From Typhlomys cinereus (lineage: Eukaryota > Chordata > Mammalia > Rodentia > Platacanthomyidae): DNA of 64,000 nt. Positions 1-11,222 of the stretch are shown here, one piece after another (position 1 is the stretch's first letter; each line of letters begins with the position of its first letter). The notes under the pieces are model-generated. The model had not been told where the DNA came from. It saw nothing but the letters and a program-made list of their open reading frames with translations, and ran no database searches. The stretch covers positions 124,001 through 188,000 of the forward strand of contig JALPQD010000623.1 in NCBI GenBank assembly GCA_023101885.1. Direction: 5' to 3'. The position numbers and the translations under genes are program-made.

Positions 1-62
1 GAACTCAGGACCCTCCGCCTGCAAGGCGGAGGCTTAACCCCTGAGCCACCTCTCCAGCCCCT
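1..62 (-). repeat. tRNA-derived (B2-like) SINE, 5' end only
   Basis: The window opens inside a SINE on the minus strand. The reverse complement starts with a GGGCTGGAGAGGTGGCTCAG-type head followed by a degenerate tRNA-like A and B box (GGTTCGA-like region read as 'gaactcagg' on the plus strand). The rest lies beyond the left edge or was lost. A CA run follows. Confidence 0.75.
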
Positions 63-92
63 CGGATGCACACTTCTATGTGCACGCACGTG

Positions 93-96
<4 letters not shown>

Positions 97-130
<34 letters not shown>
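97..130. repeat. (CA)n microsatellite
   Basis: An almost pure CA run of about 30 bp sits next to a SINE end, the usual setting for such runs in rodent DNA. Confidence 0.9.
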
Positions 131-135
<5 letters not shown>

Positions 136-189
136 CATGTCATCGTGAAATACACTCTTATGTAGTCAGTACATGCTAATAAAAAAGAC

Positions 190-335
190 AACCAGCCTGG
201 ATCGGCCAGGCTCATATTGGTAATCCCAGCACTTGGGAGGCGGAGGCAGGAGGATCAGCTCGTGGTTAGCCTCTGCTACGTAGCACAAAGACAGCCTGGG
301 CTACATCTCAAACAAGCAAATTAAAGAAAAGCGAA
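190..335 (+). repeat. B1-like (7SL-derived) SINE
   Basis: The segment carries the characteristic 'aatcccagcacttgggagg' box followed by 'cggaggcaggaggatcag' and 'agacagcctgggctacat', ending in an A-rich tail. These are hallmarks of rodent B1. The 5' end is degenerate, so the left border is approximate. Confidence 0.85.
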
Positions 336-1976
336 ATCAACAGAGGACCCCCCTTCTCCCTGCCACCCCCGGATCTAGTATAGTCAGACACTTGATCTCT
401 AAAGTTAATCATAATGATTTAATTGGTTACAATGTTTGTTTCCTTTTAGACTTGGTGGTTCCAGAATTTCTCTGGCAACTTTCCGCATCCTTGCTCCTTT
501 CACCCTGAATAATTAGAATCGTCTTTTATTTGCCAACTTGGCTTCGTTATTTTACATCTTACCAGTTCAGTTCCAGGTTGCTGTGGATACAGCCTCTAAA
601 TGCATCAAGCTATGTGGCGGTGGGGGTGGGGGGAGGCAGTAGCCATGGTTCTGAAGGTCTTTGTCCCTCCGTCTGTTCTGCATTAAATGACTGAGACCAG
701 GTTGCACACCTGTATGGAAGACTTGTCTGAAGTGGCAAGGGATAAGAGGAGCTTTGGAAGGGGGGGGGGGGAACGCAGAGGTTTCCAGCCTCTTATTCCT
801 ATGAGCTTATTCAGGCTTTAGTGGAATAGAGGCCGAGGAAGACCATCTCGGAAAATCAAAAGTGCCCCGCAGTGCTCTTGGGCAGTGTGGAGTGCATACT
901 TTGAAATCTGGAAAATAACGCATAAACCTTTATAAAATGAGCATAAAAGGAACCATAAAAATCAGGAAGAAAGTTGTCAGTTAGAGAGACCGAGGGCGGC
1001 TGCCCATTTATGGGTGTGGTGCGGTCTTGGAGATCTCAGTGAACTCTGGGGCGTGGGAGGTGGTGGAACCATAGGCTCTTGCTTGAAGAGCACCCACGCC
1101 CGGCTGTGGGGGAAATAGGGGGTGGGGTGGGGGCGAGTCAGAGATGAGCCTATGGGCATGGGTTATGTTATCACTCTGCTCACGGCCTTCCTGAGGGGCG
1201 CGATCACCCTGTGGTTCCCTCCTGGCCAAGGATAGAAAGATGGCATGAGCAACCCTCCTGTCTCACCCACACGTGCTGTTCCCGTGGACTCTGTGGCTTC
1301 CTGCCCTGGTCCTTGGTGGGATTGGTTCGCCCAGCTGTTGTCACTCAAGGGATGGGTTAATGACCTCCCTGTATCCTTCCGCCTGGATTGGAGTTCTCAC
1401 TGGGGGGAGGTTCACATCTATCCACTTTGGGGTGACCTTGCACCCCACTGACTGGCCTCTGGCTAGCAAGAGCTCTTTGGAGCATCAGGCACGGGCCAGC
1501 GCATCTCTGCCGTGTTCTGGAAGCTTCTTCCATCTTCTCTAGAGTCTCTCCTGAGAACGTGTTCTTCCTAACCACTCACACAGCTGTCCCCACGCCAGGC
1601 TTTGCTTCTGGAGAGCAGGACCCAGGCCAGACTGTGTCTCCCTCTCCCGTCCCCATCCCCCCCTTCCTCGGCCTCCCATGTCTGGTTCTGCTCTGAAGTG
1701 CTCCCAGGAGTCTCCCTGGCTGGATTGTATTCATCTGGACTCCATCAGACTTCCTATCGGCTGGGCTCCCGACCCCTTTTTCATGCTTTCAGAAAAACGG
1801 AGAGGAGGAGAGGAGATGGGAAGGGACTTCCCAGGCTGGGGTACCTCTGGACTTGATATACCGGACAACCCCTCCATTCCCCTCACCCCTGTAGGCAGGC
1901 AGTGGGTAGCTGTGTTTGTGGTTGTGTGTGGAAGCTAAGTGTTCATACTCTTCTTTCTGGGTTATGCTGGCCGAAG
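336..1976. other. Unannotated stretch, no gene recognised
   Basis: No SINE, LTR or exon could be supported here. Notable small items are a G-rich run near 760-772 and C-rich stretches near 1,650-1,670. Several overlapping frames of 60-90 codons exist on both strands, but none has protein-like composition or recognisable motifs. Confidence 0.4.
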
Positions 1977-2446
1977 GGGTTGTTGATGTATCCCTGGTGG
2001 TTGTTGATGTATCCCTGGTTGGTGCTGATGTGTCCTTGGTGGTTGTTGATGTATCCCTGGTGGGTGTTGATGTGTCCCTGGTGGTTGTTGATGTATCCCT
2101 GGTGGGTGTTGATGTATCCTTGGTGGTTGTTGATGTATCCTTGGTGGGTGTTGATGTATCCTTGGTGGTTGTTGATGTATCCCTGGTAGGTGTTGATGTA
2201 TCCCTGGTGGGTGTTGATGTATCCCTGGTGGGTGTTGATGTATCCTTGGTGGTTGTTGATGTATCCTTGGTGGTTGTTGATGTATCTTTGATGGGTGTTG
2301 ATGTATCCCTGGTGGGTGCTGATGTATCCCTGGTGGGTGCTGATGTATCCCTGGTGGGTGCTGATGTATCCTTGGTGGTTGTTGATGTATCCCTGGTGGG
2401 TGTTGATGTATCCCTGGTGGGTGTTGATGTATCCTTGGTGGGTGCT
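1977..2446 (+). repeat. 21-bp minisatellite, about 22 copies
   Basis: The core GATGTATCCCTGGTGG recurs every 21 bp in head-to-tail order for about 470 bp, with changes mostly at C/T (TCCCTGG versus TCCTTGG) and GGGT versus GGTT. Since 21 is a multiple of three, two plus-strand frames stay open across it: one reads as a 7-residue repeat DVSLVGV and the other as MYPWWVL. The third frame meets TGA in most units. The open frames follow from the period and are not evidence of a gene. Confidence 0.95.
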
Positions 2447-3205
2447 AGGTTCTCACAACAGCCTGGCCCCAGGGGCGCATGCTGAAGAGGTCTCTACCTG
2501 TGGCTCTTCCCTCTCACTCTGCAGCCCCTGCTGTCCTTTGGGCTTTCATGCTTCGGACATCCACCCAGCTGTTTGAACCCTTCGCAAGCCATTCGGATCC
2601 CTGCTTCTTCCCCCCACACAGTGAGACCAAGACGCCCTTTCCTCTGTGACACCCCACTTTACCCTTGCTTTGAAGTCATGTCAAGCTTCGCCTCGTGGGG
2701 GCAGCAGCACCTCTGTGCCTGCCCTTGCTTCCTGTTCCATGCCCTCTGCCAGGAGAATGCCTAGGCCTTCTGGAAGTTTCCAGGATCTCCTCTCTAATGC
2801 TCACTCTCAGCTTTTGTCACCTGGAATCTGCTCAGTTCTCCGGGGCTCTCTGTGGGTATGGGCGGAGTCTTATTCATTGTTATTTCACAAAACCCAGTAG
2901 ATATTTCTTCCACATCTCTTCAGTGATGTATTGATGGTTGACAGTTTCACACATGTCTCTAGTACGTTCTGAGTCCTTTCCCGCTAGATTTTTCTTAACT
3001 CCAGTCACTTTTTCTCCCCCACCTTCCCTCCTGGAAATTCTTTTTTTCACATTTCCATCTCTCCTTTTGCTTCATTACCCATCAGGTGTCATGTTTTAGA
3101 CATATAGTACATAGGAAGCAAACAAGGAAACCTTAGCGTTCTTCATTTGAGTGCCTTCTAATTTTATTTCTCTTTGTGTCTTGTGTGGTCTTTTAAACTT
3201 TGTGT
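2447..3205. other. Unannotated stretch, no gene recognised
   Basis: C/T-rich sequence without a recognised mobile element or conserved frame. Frames of 60-93 codons overlap one another and look like chance openings. Confidence 0.4.
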
Positions 3206-3209
3206 GTAT

Positions 3210-3250
<41 letters not shown>

Positions 3251-3485
3251 AGAGAGCACTATATGTCCCTGTAGAGGACCAAGGGTGACTTCGGGAATCA
3301 TCTTGGATTGCTTCTACCTCCCCCTTGCTTCACTCTGGGATTTCCCAGGCTCTGCCCACAAGGGCTGGAAGTGCAACCATAGCCATTTCCACCTGGGACT
3401 CCTTTTACTTGCAACCTGGGATCTGAACTCAGGATCTTATGCTTGCAAGGCAGAGTCTTAACCCCTGACCCATCTCTCTGGGCCT
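3206..3485 (-). repeat. tRNA-derived SINE with (TG)n tail
   Basis: On the minus strand the element starts at 3,485 with a GGCCCAGAGAGATGGGTCAGGG-like head, continues through a tRNA-like segment ('aactcaggatcttatgcttgcaagg' on plus) and a non-tRNA body ('gggatttcccaggctctgcc'), and ends in a TG/CA run at 3,211-3,247. The same body is seen at about 6.24, 7.09, 13.8, 17.0, 18.1 and 21.84 kb, so this is the locally dominant SINE family. It differs from mouse B2 in its body. Confidence 0.8.
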
Positions 3486-3640
3486 TGTGTGTGTTCCGAG
3501 CGTGGAAATCACAGTGTGGATGTGCACTTGCTATGGTATGCGTGTGGACGTCAGAGGACAACCTGTAGAAGTTAGTTCTTCCAACCAGGTGGATTCTGGG
3601 TCGAGGGAAGTGTCTTTACTTGTGAATGCAGCTTGCGGCC
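3486..3640 (-). repeat. B3-like SINE fragment
   Basis: It contains 'gtgtggacgtcagaggacaa' followed by 'agttagttcttccaacc' and 'tggattctgggtcgag', a signature of rodent B3 SINEs read from their 3' side. The tRNA-like head is missing. Confidence 0.7.
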
Positions 3641-3689
3641 CCTCCAATCTTTTCTTTTTTAAAACAGCCCTTTTACATATTGTTATTAC

Positions 3690-3860
3690 CATCACGTGTG
3701 ATGTGTGTGTCCGCATGGTACCACACATGTTCCAAGATGCATGTGTAGAAATGAGCTCTGTAGAATTGATTCTCTCCTTCCACCATGTGGGATCCCGGGG
3801 ATTGAGCTCAGTTGGCAGGTTTGTGAGCCTTTCCGTCTGAGCCGCCCCCTCGCCCTCCCA
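3690..3860 (-). repeat. B3-like SINE
   Basis: It contains a degenerate B3 body ('gattctctccttccaccatg', 'gggatcccggggattgagct') and the tRNA-like end ('gtgagcctttccgtctgagc' reading into the minus-strand head near 3,855). It lies next to another B3-like piece at 3.49-3.64 kb and probably inserted independently. Confidence 0.7.
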
Positions 3861-4805
3861 TGTTACGGGTATTGGCTTATGGTCCGTGTTAATCACAACT
3901 CCCAGTTCTCCTGCCTCAGTCTCGAAGTGTGTGTGGGGGGGTGACAGACATGCAGCTCCATCCCTTCTTCCCATCGGATTCCTGATGGAAGGAAGAGTCC
4001 CATGTTCCCTGCCATTGCTGATAGTTCTGGAAAGTTTAAAATATTCTGGCAAATCAGAGCGTGAGGAAACGCAACGGGCAACCCCCCTCCCCTGCTTTGG
4101 AGATTCATTTGGCAGCGAGAAGTGCTAACATATCTTCACTTCTGTGTCTCTGCTTGCAGTGTTAGCGTTCACTGGTCCTCTCTCTCTCCCACCAAGCCCA
4201 GTGCTTCTCTGCGACATCAGGATGATGCGTCGTGGACGCAGCAAGAAATTGAGGTCCCCGGGGATGCTGGCGGTGGCGCCTGGCCAGATCCCTCTCCGAG
4301 GAGTGCCTGCTGTCTAGACGCGATGCTTTTGAACTCTAATACGTTTCTCCATGATTGTTTAGCTCCTAGCTGCTTCGGTTGGAATTCACACAGTTCAGGC
4401 AGGTTTGTCGGACTAACCCTCAGCCGTTTTAACTGAAAAAGTGACCGTTTTTATATCAGTCAGGGAGGTTCTCTTTGCTCAGGCTGCGTTCCCTGAGATT
4501 TATTTATTTATCCAAGATGGTTTTCATTTTCCCTTTATTTCAGCCTTGGAGTGAGGCCTAGCTGCTTCTGTTTGCCCAGTGCTTCCTCTTTGCTTACCAA
4601 AGATCTCGCTGTAGCGCGGTCCCCTGGCGTGTACACTTCCTGAAATAATCAACATGAAATATTTACTTTTTTCCTTTGAGGTTATTCCCTTCCATATTGA
4701 TACTGCAAATGCCCATCTCTCTTTGTTTAGCCCAAGGACAACACATTTCTTGGAAAAGAAAAACAAACAAAAATCTAAACTAGCCAAACAAACAAACAGG
4801 CAGAA
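3861..4805. other. Unannotated stretch, no gene recognised
   Basis: No interspersed repeat or exon can be supported. It holds TTTATTTATTTA at about 4,500-4,512. The overlapping frames of 70-104 codons are not recognised. Confidence 0.35.
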
Positions 4806-5015
4806 CAGGGGTCTCACTTAGTTCAAGCCAGCCTTGGACTCACTATGTAGCTGAAGATCTTGAATTTCTGATCTGCCAGCTTCTACCTCCCAGGTGCTGG
4901 GATTACCTGCATGCACTATTACACCTGGTTTACGCAGTACCAGGAATCTAACTCAGGACTCTGTATGCTAAGTAAGTAGTGTATCAACTGAGTCGAATTC
5001 TATTTCTAGCCCCAT
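4806..5015 (-). repeat. B4-like composite SINE (B1 half plus ID-like half)
   Basis: The left part holds a reversed B1 box ('cctcccaggtgctgggatta') and 'gccttggactcactatgtag'. The right part ('ctaactcaggactctgtatg', then 'tcaactgagtcgaattctat') is the reversed ID/tRNA-Ala-like half. The B1-then-ID order is that of B4 SINEs. An A-run follows at 5,018. Confidence 0.7.
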
Positions 5016-5059
5016 TTAAAAAAAAAAAAAATACAGCTTAATTGTAAAAACCAGGCGAC

Positions 5060-5175
5060 TCTTAAAGTCACTATGGACCAGAGGCTGACTTTGAACTCAT
5101 GGCAATTGCTTGGCTCTCAGTCTCCCTGGAGGTGTGATTATAGGTGTGATCATTCACACCTGGATCTTACTAGCC
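5060..5175 (-). repeat. B1-like SINE, degenerate
   Basis: The order 'gctgactttgaactcatggc', 'ctcagtctccctggagg', 'tgattataggtgtgatcatt' and 'cacacctgg' matches a reversed, heavily mutated B1 monomer. Confidence 0.7.
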
Positions 5176-5429
5176 CATTGAACAGGTAGAAATTGAATAT
5201 GGCACCATCCTCAAACCTTGGTGCCTCATACCACGGAGTGCACATTCCCAGGAGGTAGATGGATGGGAGCATTTCAGAGCTAAAGGGTTGTGTGATGTCG
5301 ACCATTTCCTCACCCAAGACAGTCTCTTAGCCACTGTTCCTCCTCCTCTCTAGAGATTAGACTAAGGAGGAGATACTGCAGGATAAGGTTCTCTGCAATG
5401 TCTCAGTCTGAGTTGCTTTTGTTTTAAAT

Positions 5430-5620
5430 ATTGGTTTGTAAGTTGAGAGTGGGGTGGAGAGGTATACGTGTGCACATACAACACATGGTTGGTAGCCAGA
5501 CATCAACTTTGAAAAGTCAGTCCTCTCCTTCCATCCTACAGGCTTCTGGGGTTCAAACTCAGGTCTCCATGTTTGACAGTAAGTGCTTCACCACACTGAG
5601 CCATCTCGCCAGCCACATGT
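5430..5620 (-). repeat. B3-like SINE
   Basis: The body 'aggcttctggggttcaaact' followed by 'caggtctccatgtttgacag' and the head 'actgagccatctcgccagcc' (plus-strand reading of GGCTGGCGAGATGGCTCAGT) define a tRNA-derived SINE on the minus strand. Confidence 0.8.
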
Positions 5621-6235
5621 GGGTCTTTGTCTCCTTGTCCTACCTCTCTCGAGTGCTGGGGTCAGACACCACTGAGACCACCAAATCAGCTCAATTCCGG
5701 TTCTGTTAAGTGATCCAGGGACGAATCTTTCTCAGTAGAGACTGGAATTTCAAGGGGAATTTAAACACACCCACCCTCTCATGGCTAAAATCAAATGTTG
5801 AATTTTTTTTTTCCATGAAAGTTTTCTACTTTGACCTATTTAATCTTTAAACAGGTTTGGTTAGGAGATTCCCATGTGAGTATGGAAATGCTATAGTGTT
5901 TAGAAATGAGAACCTTATTTGCCTCCCCCTTATTTTGCTAATGAGATGAATTCAAGAAGATGAATATATTTTATTGCAACTGGCCTTGATAAATGACTTT
6001 CTTCTGAAAGCTTTAGAATCAATATGAAAAATTATGCTTTTTTTCTTTGTTTACCTAATTTTTTTTCCTCACCAAAACATGAATATTGCTTCTTGGAAAG
6101 GATACTAGACTCTGCTAGAACATTCAATTAAGAGTGGATCTCACGAGGTACCCCAGGATGGGCTTTCTGCATAGCTCAGATATAAAATATAGACCAAGGC
6201 ATGACTCAGAAAATGCATGTTATATCTCCAATTTT

Positions 6236-6456
6236 TTTTTGCATGCGTGCTTGTGTGTTCACGTGTGTGGTTGTGTGTACAAGAGCACACTTGAGTGTTT
6301 CTGTCTGTGGAAGCCCACTGATGACTTCAGGAATCATTCTGGATTGCTGGACCTCCTTTATTGCTTTGCTCTGGGGTTTCCCAGGCTCCATCTTCCAGGG
6401 CTGGAATTGCAGCCCACCAGACTTTTCTTTGTGGTACCTCCCCCCCCAAAATAGCA
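6236..6456 (-). repeat. tRNA-derived SINE, head missing
   Basis: Same body as the element at 3.2-3.5 kb: 'gactcaggaatcattctgg'-like sequence followed by 'ctctggggtttcccaggctc' and 'cagggctggaattgcagccc', with a TG-rich 3' end at about 6,240-6,290. It stops at a C-run (about 6,440) before reaching the tRNA-like head. Confidence 0.7.
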
Positions 6457-6587
6457 TTTTTCAAGAGATCTTGCGCTAAATACTGTCTCAGCAGGCTTTT
6501 CAAAGGAAATCAGTTCGTGGTCAGACACATTTAAGTTCTGTGCTAATCAGATACATTTAAGTTCTGGGCTAAGTGTGGGAAATGGTT

Positions 6588-6850
6588 AATATTGTCAGTT
6601 TGATAGGATCAGCAGTTATTTAGGAAATGAACTTCTGGGCTTGTCTATGTCAGGTTAACTGGGGTGACCCTGAATGTTGAGGTCCTGGACTGAATTCCAG
6701 CCTCTATCGCTCTCTGCTTCCTGACAGGACATGTGACCAACTGCCTCAGGCTTCGCCCTCAACCAGAAGCCATAAAAAGCCTGTTTCTTCCTCCATTTGC
6801 ATTTGTCACAGAAAAAGCCACCAGAAAAGCGATCCTGGAGGCTTATTTCC
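6588..6850 (+). repeat. Old MT2/MLT2-type (ERV-L) solo LTR fragment
   Basis: The segment follows the order 'atggttaatattgtcagttt', 'ttaactggggtgaccctgaatg', 'ctctctgcttcctgac' and 'tgtgaccaactgcctcagg', the layout of ERV-L class LTRs that begin TGTGATGGTTAAT..GTCAACTTGA. Both ends are worn. The assignment is to the broad LTR type only. Confidence 0.6.
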
Positions 6851-7092
6851 TGTGTGGATTCTCAAAGCGCTCAGATAGACAAGGTGACCTTGGGTTTTGT
6901 TACCAGTCTGCTCTTTTCTCTATAATGAGTGACGATGTGTCACCTTGAAAACTCCCCCCTCCCATTGCTTTACTCACCAGTGAACCAAGGACTAGCCAGT
7001 AATAGAGCAGAAGTCACCGCAGAGTAGGGACTTCCAGGAAAGCTCTTCCTTGGCCTCTTGACAGATGGAATTCTCAAGGTTCTAGAGCATTC

Positions 7093-7385
7093 TGGGGCTG
7101 AGGAGATGGCTCAGGAGTTAAAGCCTTTGCCTTGCAAACAAAAGGACCTGAGTTCGGATCCCCAGATCCCATGTAAAAATGCCCAGGCAGATAGGGTGAC
7201 GCGGTAATTCTGGCCCAGGAAGGTAGGGTCTGGGAAAGCCCAGAGCAAAGCAATAAGACGATAGAGCAATGCAGGATGATTCCCGATGTCACCCTTGGGC
7301 CTCCACAGGCACACACGGTCCAGTGCACTCGTGTACACATGCCTGCACACATGCAGAGAAAAAGAAAAAGATTCTGGAACATTCT
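7093..7385 (+). repeat. tRNA-derived SINE, full length
   Basis: It starts with GGGGCTGAGGAGATGGCTCA, has a B-box-like 'gagttcggatccc', the local family's body ('gtctgggaaagcccagagca', 'gatgattcccgatgtcaccc'), a CA/TG-type 3' section and an A-rich tail (7,360-7,372). It is the best-preserved plus-strand copy of the dominant SINE family here. Confidence 0.85.
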
Positions 7386-7919
7386 TTCTCATCCTCCTCC
7401 TGGCCTCCATCCTACCCAAAGGAGCTCAAAAGAAAAAACACTAGTTAAAAGATGCACATGGGAAGATTGAAGGATGTCTTTGCGGAGTGTGGAGGGACCC
7501 TGTCAGCCTTGGAGCCTGCCACTCTGAGCCATAAGGACCTCAGTGGTGAATTGGTTGTAGTCAAATTTTGATTCTATGCAGCCTAAAGTAGATCCAACTG
7601 TTACTAGTATGTAATACGCAGTGATTGCATTTATTGTGACCTTGCATACCTGTTTCTGGTTTTTTTTTTCATTATACTGTGCTGTATTATTCTATATTAC
7701 AGAGTTGTTGGAAAATGGAGCCTTAAAGAATATGAATAGTGGCTCTTTACACACGGAGTCCATGAGTTCATTTCTAGGTGCCTGGCCCTCATGGATTCCA
7801 TGCCTGGAGTCCATGAATTCTCCAGGGCACCCTTACTGTCATGGTACTCCACAGCTGGAGTCCATGAGGTCCATTCTTTCTCTCCTCTAATCTATTCTCC
7901 CTTAATCCTCTAAAAAAAA

Positions 7920-8175
7920 AAAAAAAGAAAATGAATAGGGCTGGAGAGATGGCTCATTCGCTAATGAGCCAAAGGGTGTGCTGCTCAAAGACCCGAGTTC
8001 AGATCCCCAGTGGCCACGAAAAAGCTGCTGTAGCACACACCTGCATCTTCAGTGCTTGGAAGGCAGAGACTGGCAGAGCTTGCTGGCCAGCCATCCTAGC
8101 CAAGTCGGTGACCTCCAAGGTCAGCCAGGGTCCCTGTCTCAAAACACAGAGGGTGCTCTCTTAGGGCTGGAACAC
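7920..8175 (+). repeat. B2-like SINE
   Basis: Head 'ggctggagagatggctcatt', B-box-like 'cccgagttcagatccccagt', then a B1-like second half ('cttcagtgcttggaaggcag', 'ccaaggtcagccagggtccc', 'gtctcaaaa'). The order suggests a tRNA-7SL composite. An A-run precedes it at 7,910-7,926. Confidence 0.8.
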
Positions 8176-8389
8176 AGAGCAACTCATTCGGGTCCATTTC
8201 AAGTTTATCTGAAATGTCACACACACATTAACCTCTGGGCTTCACATGCATATGTGGTTGTGTGCTCACATGTTAAGCATGTGCACTGATGTGTGCAGGT
8301 GCATGGATAAGCTGGGCACAGGCCAATGATCTTGTACTTGGAATGTACCTTGGTTGTCACCAGATCTAGGGTCCCTTGGTCTCCTGGTC

Positions 8390-8470
8390 CATACAGCTCA
8401 TTTCAGGCTAGCCTGGACTACGGAGTAAGATTTCATCTCAAAAACAACCGGAAAAACTACCAAAAAAAAA
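8390..8470 (+). repeat. B1 3'-end fragment
   Basis: 'ttcaggctagcctggactac' followed by 'tttcatctcaaaaac' is the end of a B1-type SINE with its A-rich tail. Confidence 0.65.
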
Positions 8471-8579
8471 TTACAGATGAATAGAAAGGTAGTTATACAG
8501 CTAGGGCATTTCTGATTTTCTTAGACTGTGGAATGCGAGGTTCACATTTTGATGGGGTTTGCCTTCCCTCCCCATCTCT

Positions 8580-8715
8580 CTTTTTTGAGATGGGATGTCA
8601 CTCAACCCTGACTGGCTTGGACCTCACTATGTAAATGGGCTTCAAACTTGGAGAAGTCTTCCTGTTTCTTCTGCCCAAGTGCATTAGAATGCAAGTCCCA
8701 TACCTGACTTTCTGT
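8580..8715 (-). repeat. B1-like SINE, degenerate
   Basis: A T-run and 'gagatgggatgtcactcaac', 'cttggacctcactatgtaaa', 'gcccaagtgcattagaatgc' match a reversed, mutated B1. Confidence 0.65.
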
Positions 8716-9333
8716 CTCTCTCTTTAAAGACTTGTGTACCAAAGTGCTTTATGTTAGCCTTTTCTTTTTTAAATACCTAGATGGTTTTATTATTAGCCTT
8801 TTTCTCTTCTTTACACAGACGTGTATTTATTCCCATTATCACATTAGAGATTTTTAGTTTCATTAAAGATGTTTGGTTTCATTCCTGTGATTTGGTTCTT
8901 GACCATGGCACACAAACCTTGCATTTTCTTTCCTCTCCAAACCAATGTTCTGTGTGCCATCTGCACCCAGATAGATGTCCTGCAGATCTCCTTGCCTGGG
9001 CTTTGGTCATTTCGCTCACTCTGATGGCTTTCACTCTAGCAGTCACTTCTTTAAGAAGTCACTTCGAGTGTTCAGTAATTTTCTGATAAGAGAATTTCAA
9101 TTCCCCTTTCTCTCTCTAGCCGATCTTTGAGGCGCAGGTCGCATCTGTAGAGCGTAAAATCAGAAAATGAAGGGTGAAAGAGACCTTGGCAACTGGGCGT
9201 AGCTGAGTCTGGGGACCTCCAGACGGGAGGTCAGAGACCACAACTCAGCCCTCCAGCCCTATACCAGCAAGAGAGAAGCCTGACTTCAGTTCTTCACTAG
9301 TTTGGCCTTAGTTTTTTCATGGTTTAAATTGCA

Positions 9334-9336
<3 letters not shown>
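8716..9336. other. Unannotated stretch, no gene recognised
   Basis: T-rich sequence without a recognisable element. A plus-strand frame of 101 codons (8,781-9,086) has no motif I recognise. Confidence 0.35.
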
Positions 9337-9411
<75 letters not shown>

Positions 9412-9412
9412 T
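9337..9412. repeat. Compound microsatellite (TG)n(TCTG)n
   Basis: About 40 bp of TG repeat passes directly into about eight TCTG units. Confidence 0.95.
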
Positions 9413-9479
9413 TCTGAAGGCGATGGCACACAGTTTGCCCACCACAGTAGGGATTCCATGACAGGCCGTAGTAAGGATT

Positions 9480-9870
9480 CCAGCAGAATTCAACCTGGCG
9501 AATCAACAAGTTTATTAGGGATACTTGTGGGAGTAGGGTGAGGGTTTCATACAGGAGCTGGGATACTCAAAGACAGCTATATCACTAGGAAGCCCTCCCC
9601 AGCCTGGTTGAGACTCAAGGCAGTTGTAGCTCTGGGTCTCTCTGGAGAACTCACAGCTAGCTCAGCTCCTGGTGGGGGGGGTCTCTCACTAGCTGCTGTT
9701 TGTGCGTCTTCTCTGGATCCCAAGTTTACTGCTTTACTTTACCTTGGGGGAACCTCTCACCTACTAAATCTTGCTGGTTCCAGAAACTTCCTAAGGGTCC
9801 TGAGCTGTTGACTTTCCAAGTCTCTGGAACTTTCCTCCAGGATGGGATTCTGCAGATGGCTGCCCAGCAT
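9480..9870. repeat. Possible dispersed rodent repeat
   Basis: The sequence 'caagtttattagggatactt' followed by 'agctgggatactcaaagaca' and 'gctatatcactaggaagcc' resembles a known dispersed mouse repeat in the order of its boxes, but I cannot name the family with confidence. Confidence 0.35.
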
Positions 9871-10121
9871 CCCCTTTAGCTCAAGATGCCGCGCCCCCTG
9901 TAGTCTGAATTTACACTTGTCTTGGGGTTGAGTATGCGGCTTTCTGTTCTCCACTGATTGGACTCAGGACCCGTGGACCAGTTGCACGATGTTTTACTGC
10001 TTGCTCTGGGATGCATTGGACATTCGGGAGAGCTAGTCTGCTTTGTGACACCTCTGTTTTCAGAATTTTTCTCATCTGCTTTTTCTTATTTTTTATTATG
10101 AATTTTGGGGTATGGTCATTC

Positions 10122-10351
10122 AATCCTGTGTCTTCCTAATGACTTGACATTTTCTAAAGAGGGCCCAAATAACACAAGAAATAGAACCAACAGTTAATAA
10201 ATGGGATCTCATAAAATTTGAGAGCTTCTGTTCAGCTAAAGATGTAAACATAGCAAAAAGACAACCCACAGAATGGGAGAAAATCTTCACTAACCATACA
10301 TCTGAACACAAAAAATTTAAAACCAAGGAGATAAATAGCCCATGAGCCATG
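10122..10351 (+). mobile_element. LINE-1 'A', 5' part (ORF2 fragment)
   Basis: 'taataaatgggatctcataa' followed by 'gagagcttctgttcagctaa' and 'ggagaaaatcttcactaacc' is the standard L1 ORF2 region upstream of the C-terminus, on the plus strand. The element is 5'-truncated at about 10,122 and interrupted at 10,351 by a second L1. It continues at 11,223. It is a pseudogene: frames are broken by stops and indels. Confidence 0.85.
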
Positions 10352-11222
10352 GGAGATAGACAGTAACCATTCTGGAAATAGGACACTGACCCCTCCCTCA
10401 CTGCTGTGTTGTACTTCTTTTATATTAAGATCTTCATTTATACAGTCTTTTATCTTTGGTTGGGAGGTATCCTTTGATACCAATCAGGATGGAACCAAGG
10501 GCAGTGCAGGAGAAGCAAAACTGAAAACAACAACAAACCATAATTCACAATGCCAAAGATCCTACATTAATCACCTGAAACAAGACCAGCCAAATCACTC
10601 CTCATCCTAAAGTTCAGAGAACCTTGTGGAAAAGGGGGAGGCAAAATTGTAAGAGCCTAAGATGGGGAAAGCCAACAATATGCAAGATATTTCACACAAA
10701 TTAAGGCTGCAGTAGCTATAATCAGACTTTGCCAGATCTGCACAATGGCTGACATTTCAATGACCTCCCAAAGTCTAGGATGGATCACCGGGGAAAAGGA
10801 TTCAGGCAGTAAGATTCACATAGGCAAGGGATTAACTGTCGTAACAGAGTTCCCACACTAATGGGGAGCCCAAGAAGGAGCTCCAGGCTATGCCACTGAG
10901 TCCTTACCCCTTACTAGGGTGGAGGACTCAGAGGGAGGTTTGGCATTCACACAAAAGGATGCTCCAGAGGATGGCAGGAAAGAAAGATGAGGCACTGGGA
11001 GAGGGGCAGGAAGGGAGGAGGTGAAAAGAAGGGGAAAAGGGGGAAGAGTGCAAGGAGGAAATGGGAGGGAAGAGGGTGGGAGAGGACAGGGTACCTATTG
11101 AGCTTGTATGATTTGGAAAAAAATAAAATGTGGGAGAAAAAGATAAAATGAATAAAATAAAATAAAATGATATGACATAAAATAAAATAAAATAAAATGA
11201 AAAAGAAAAGAAAAAAAAGAAA
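10352..11222 (+). mobile_element. LINE-1 'B', 5'-truncated, nested in L1 'A'
   Basis: This is an L1 3' UTR only, with its purine-rich tract (about 10,975-11,090), a terminal 'cctattgagcttgtatgatt' and a long A-rich tail (AAAATA-type, about 11,118-11,222). It is flanked by a perfect 10-bp target-site duplication ATGAGCCATG at 10,342-10,351 and 11,223-11,232, the hallmark of L1-mediated insertion. The 3' UTR is homologous to that of L1 'A' further downstream (11.9-12.75 kb), so the two belong to related subfamilies. Confidence 0.88.

Noticed and set aside
1977..2446. Common origin of the 21-bp minisatellite and the 19-bp satellite (both contain TGATGT)
   Set aside because: Only six bases are shared, the rest of the units and the periods differ, and the loci are 16 kb apart with ordinary DNA in between.
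1916..2485. 189-codon plus-strand frame with a DVSLVGV repeat
   Set aside because: It is produced by the 21-bp minisatellite, whose period is a multiple of three; another frame is equally open, and there is no signal sequence, exon context or conserved flank.
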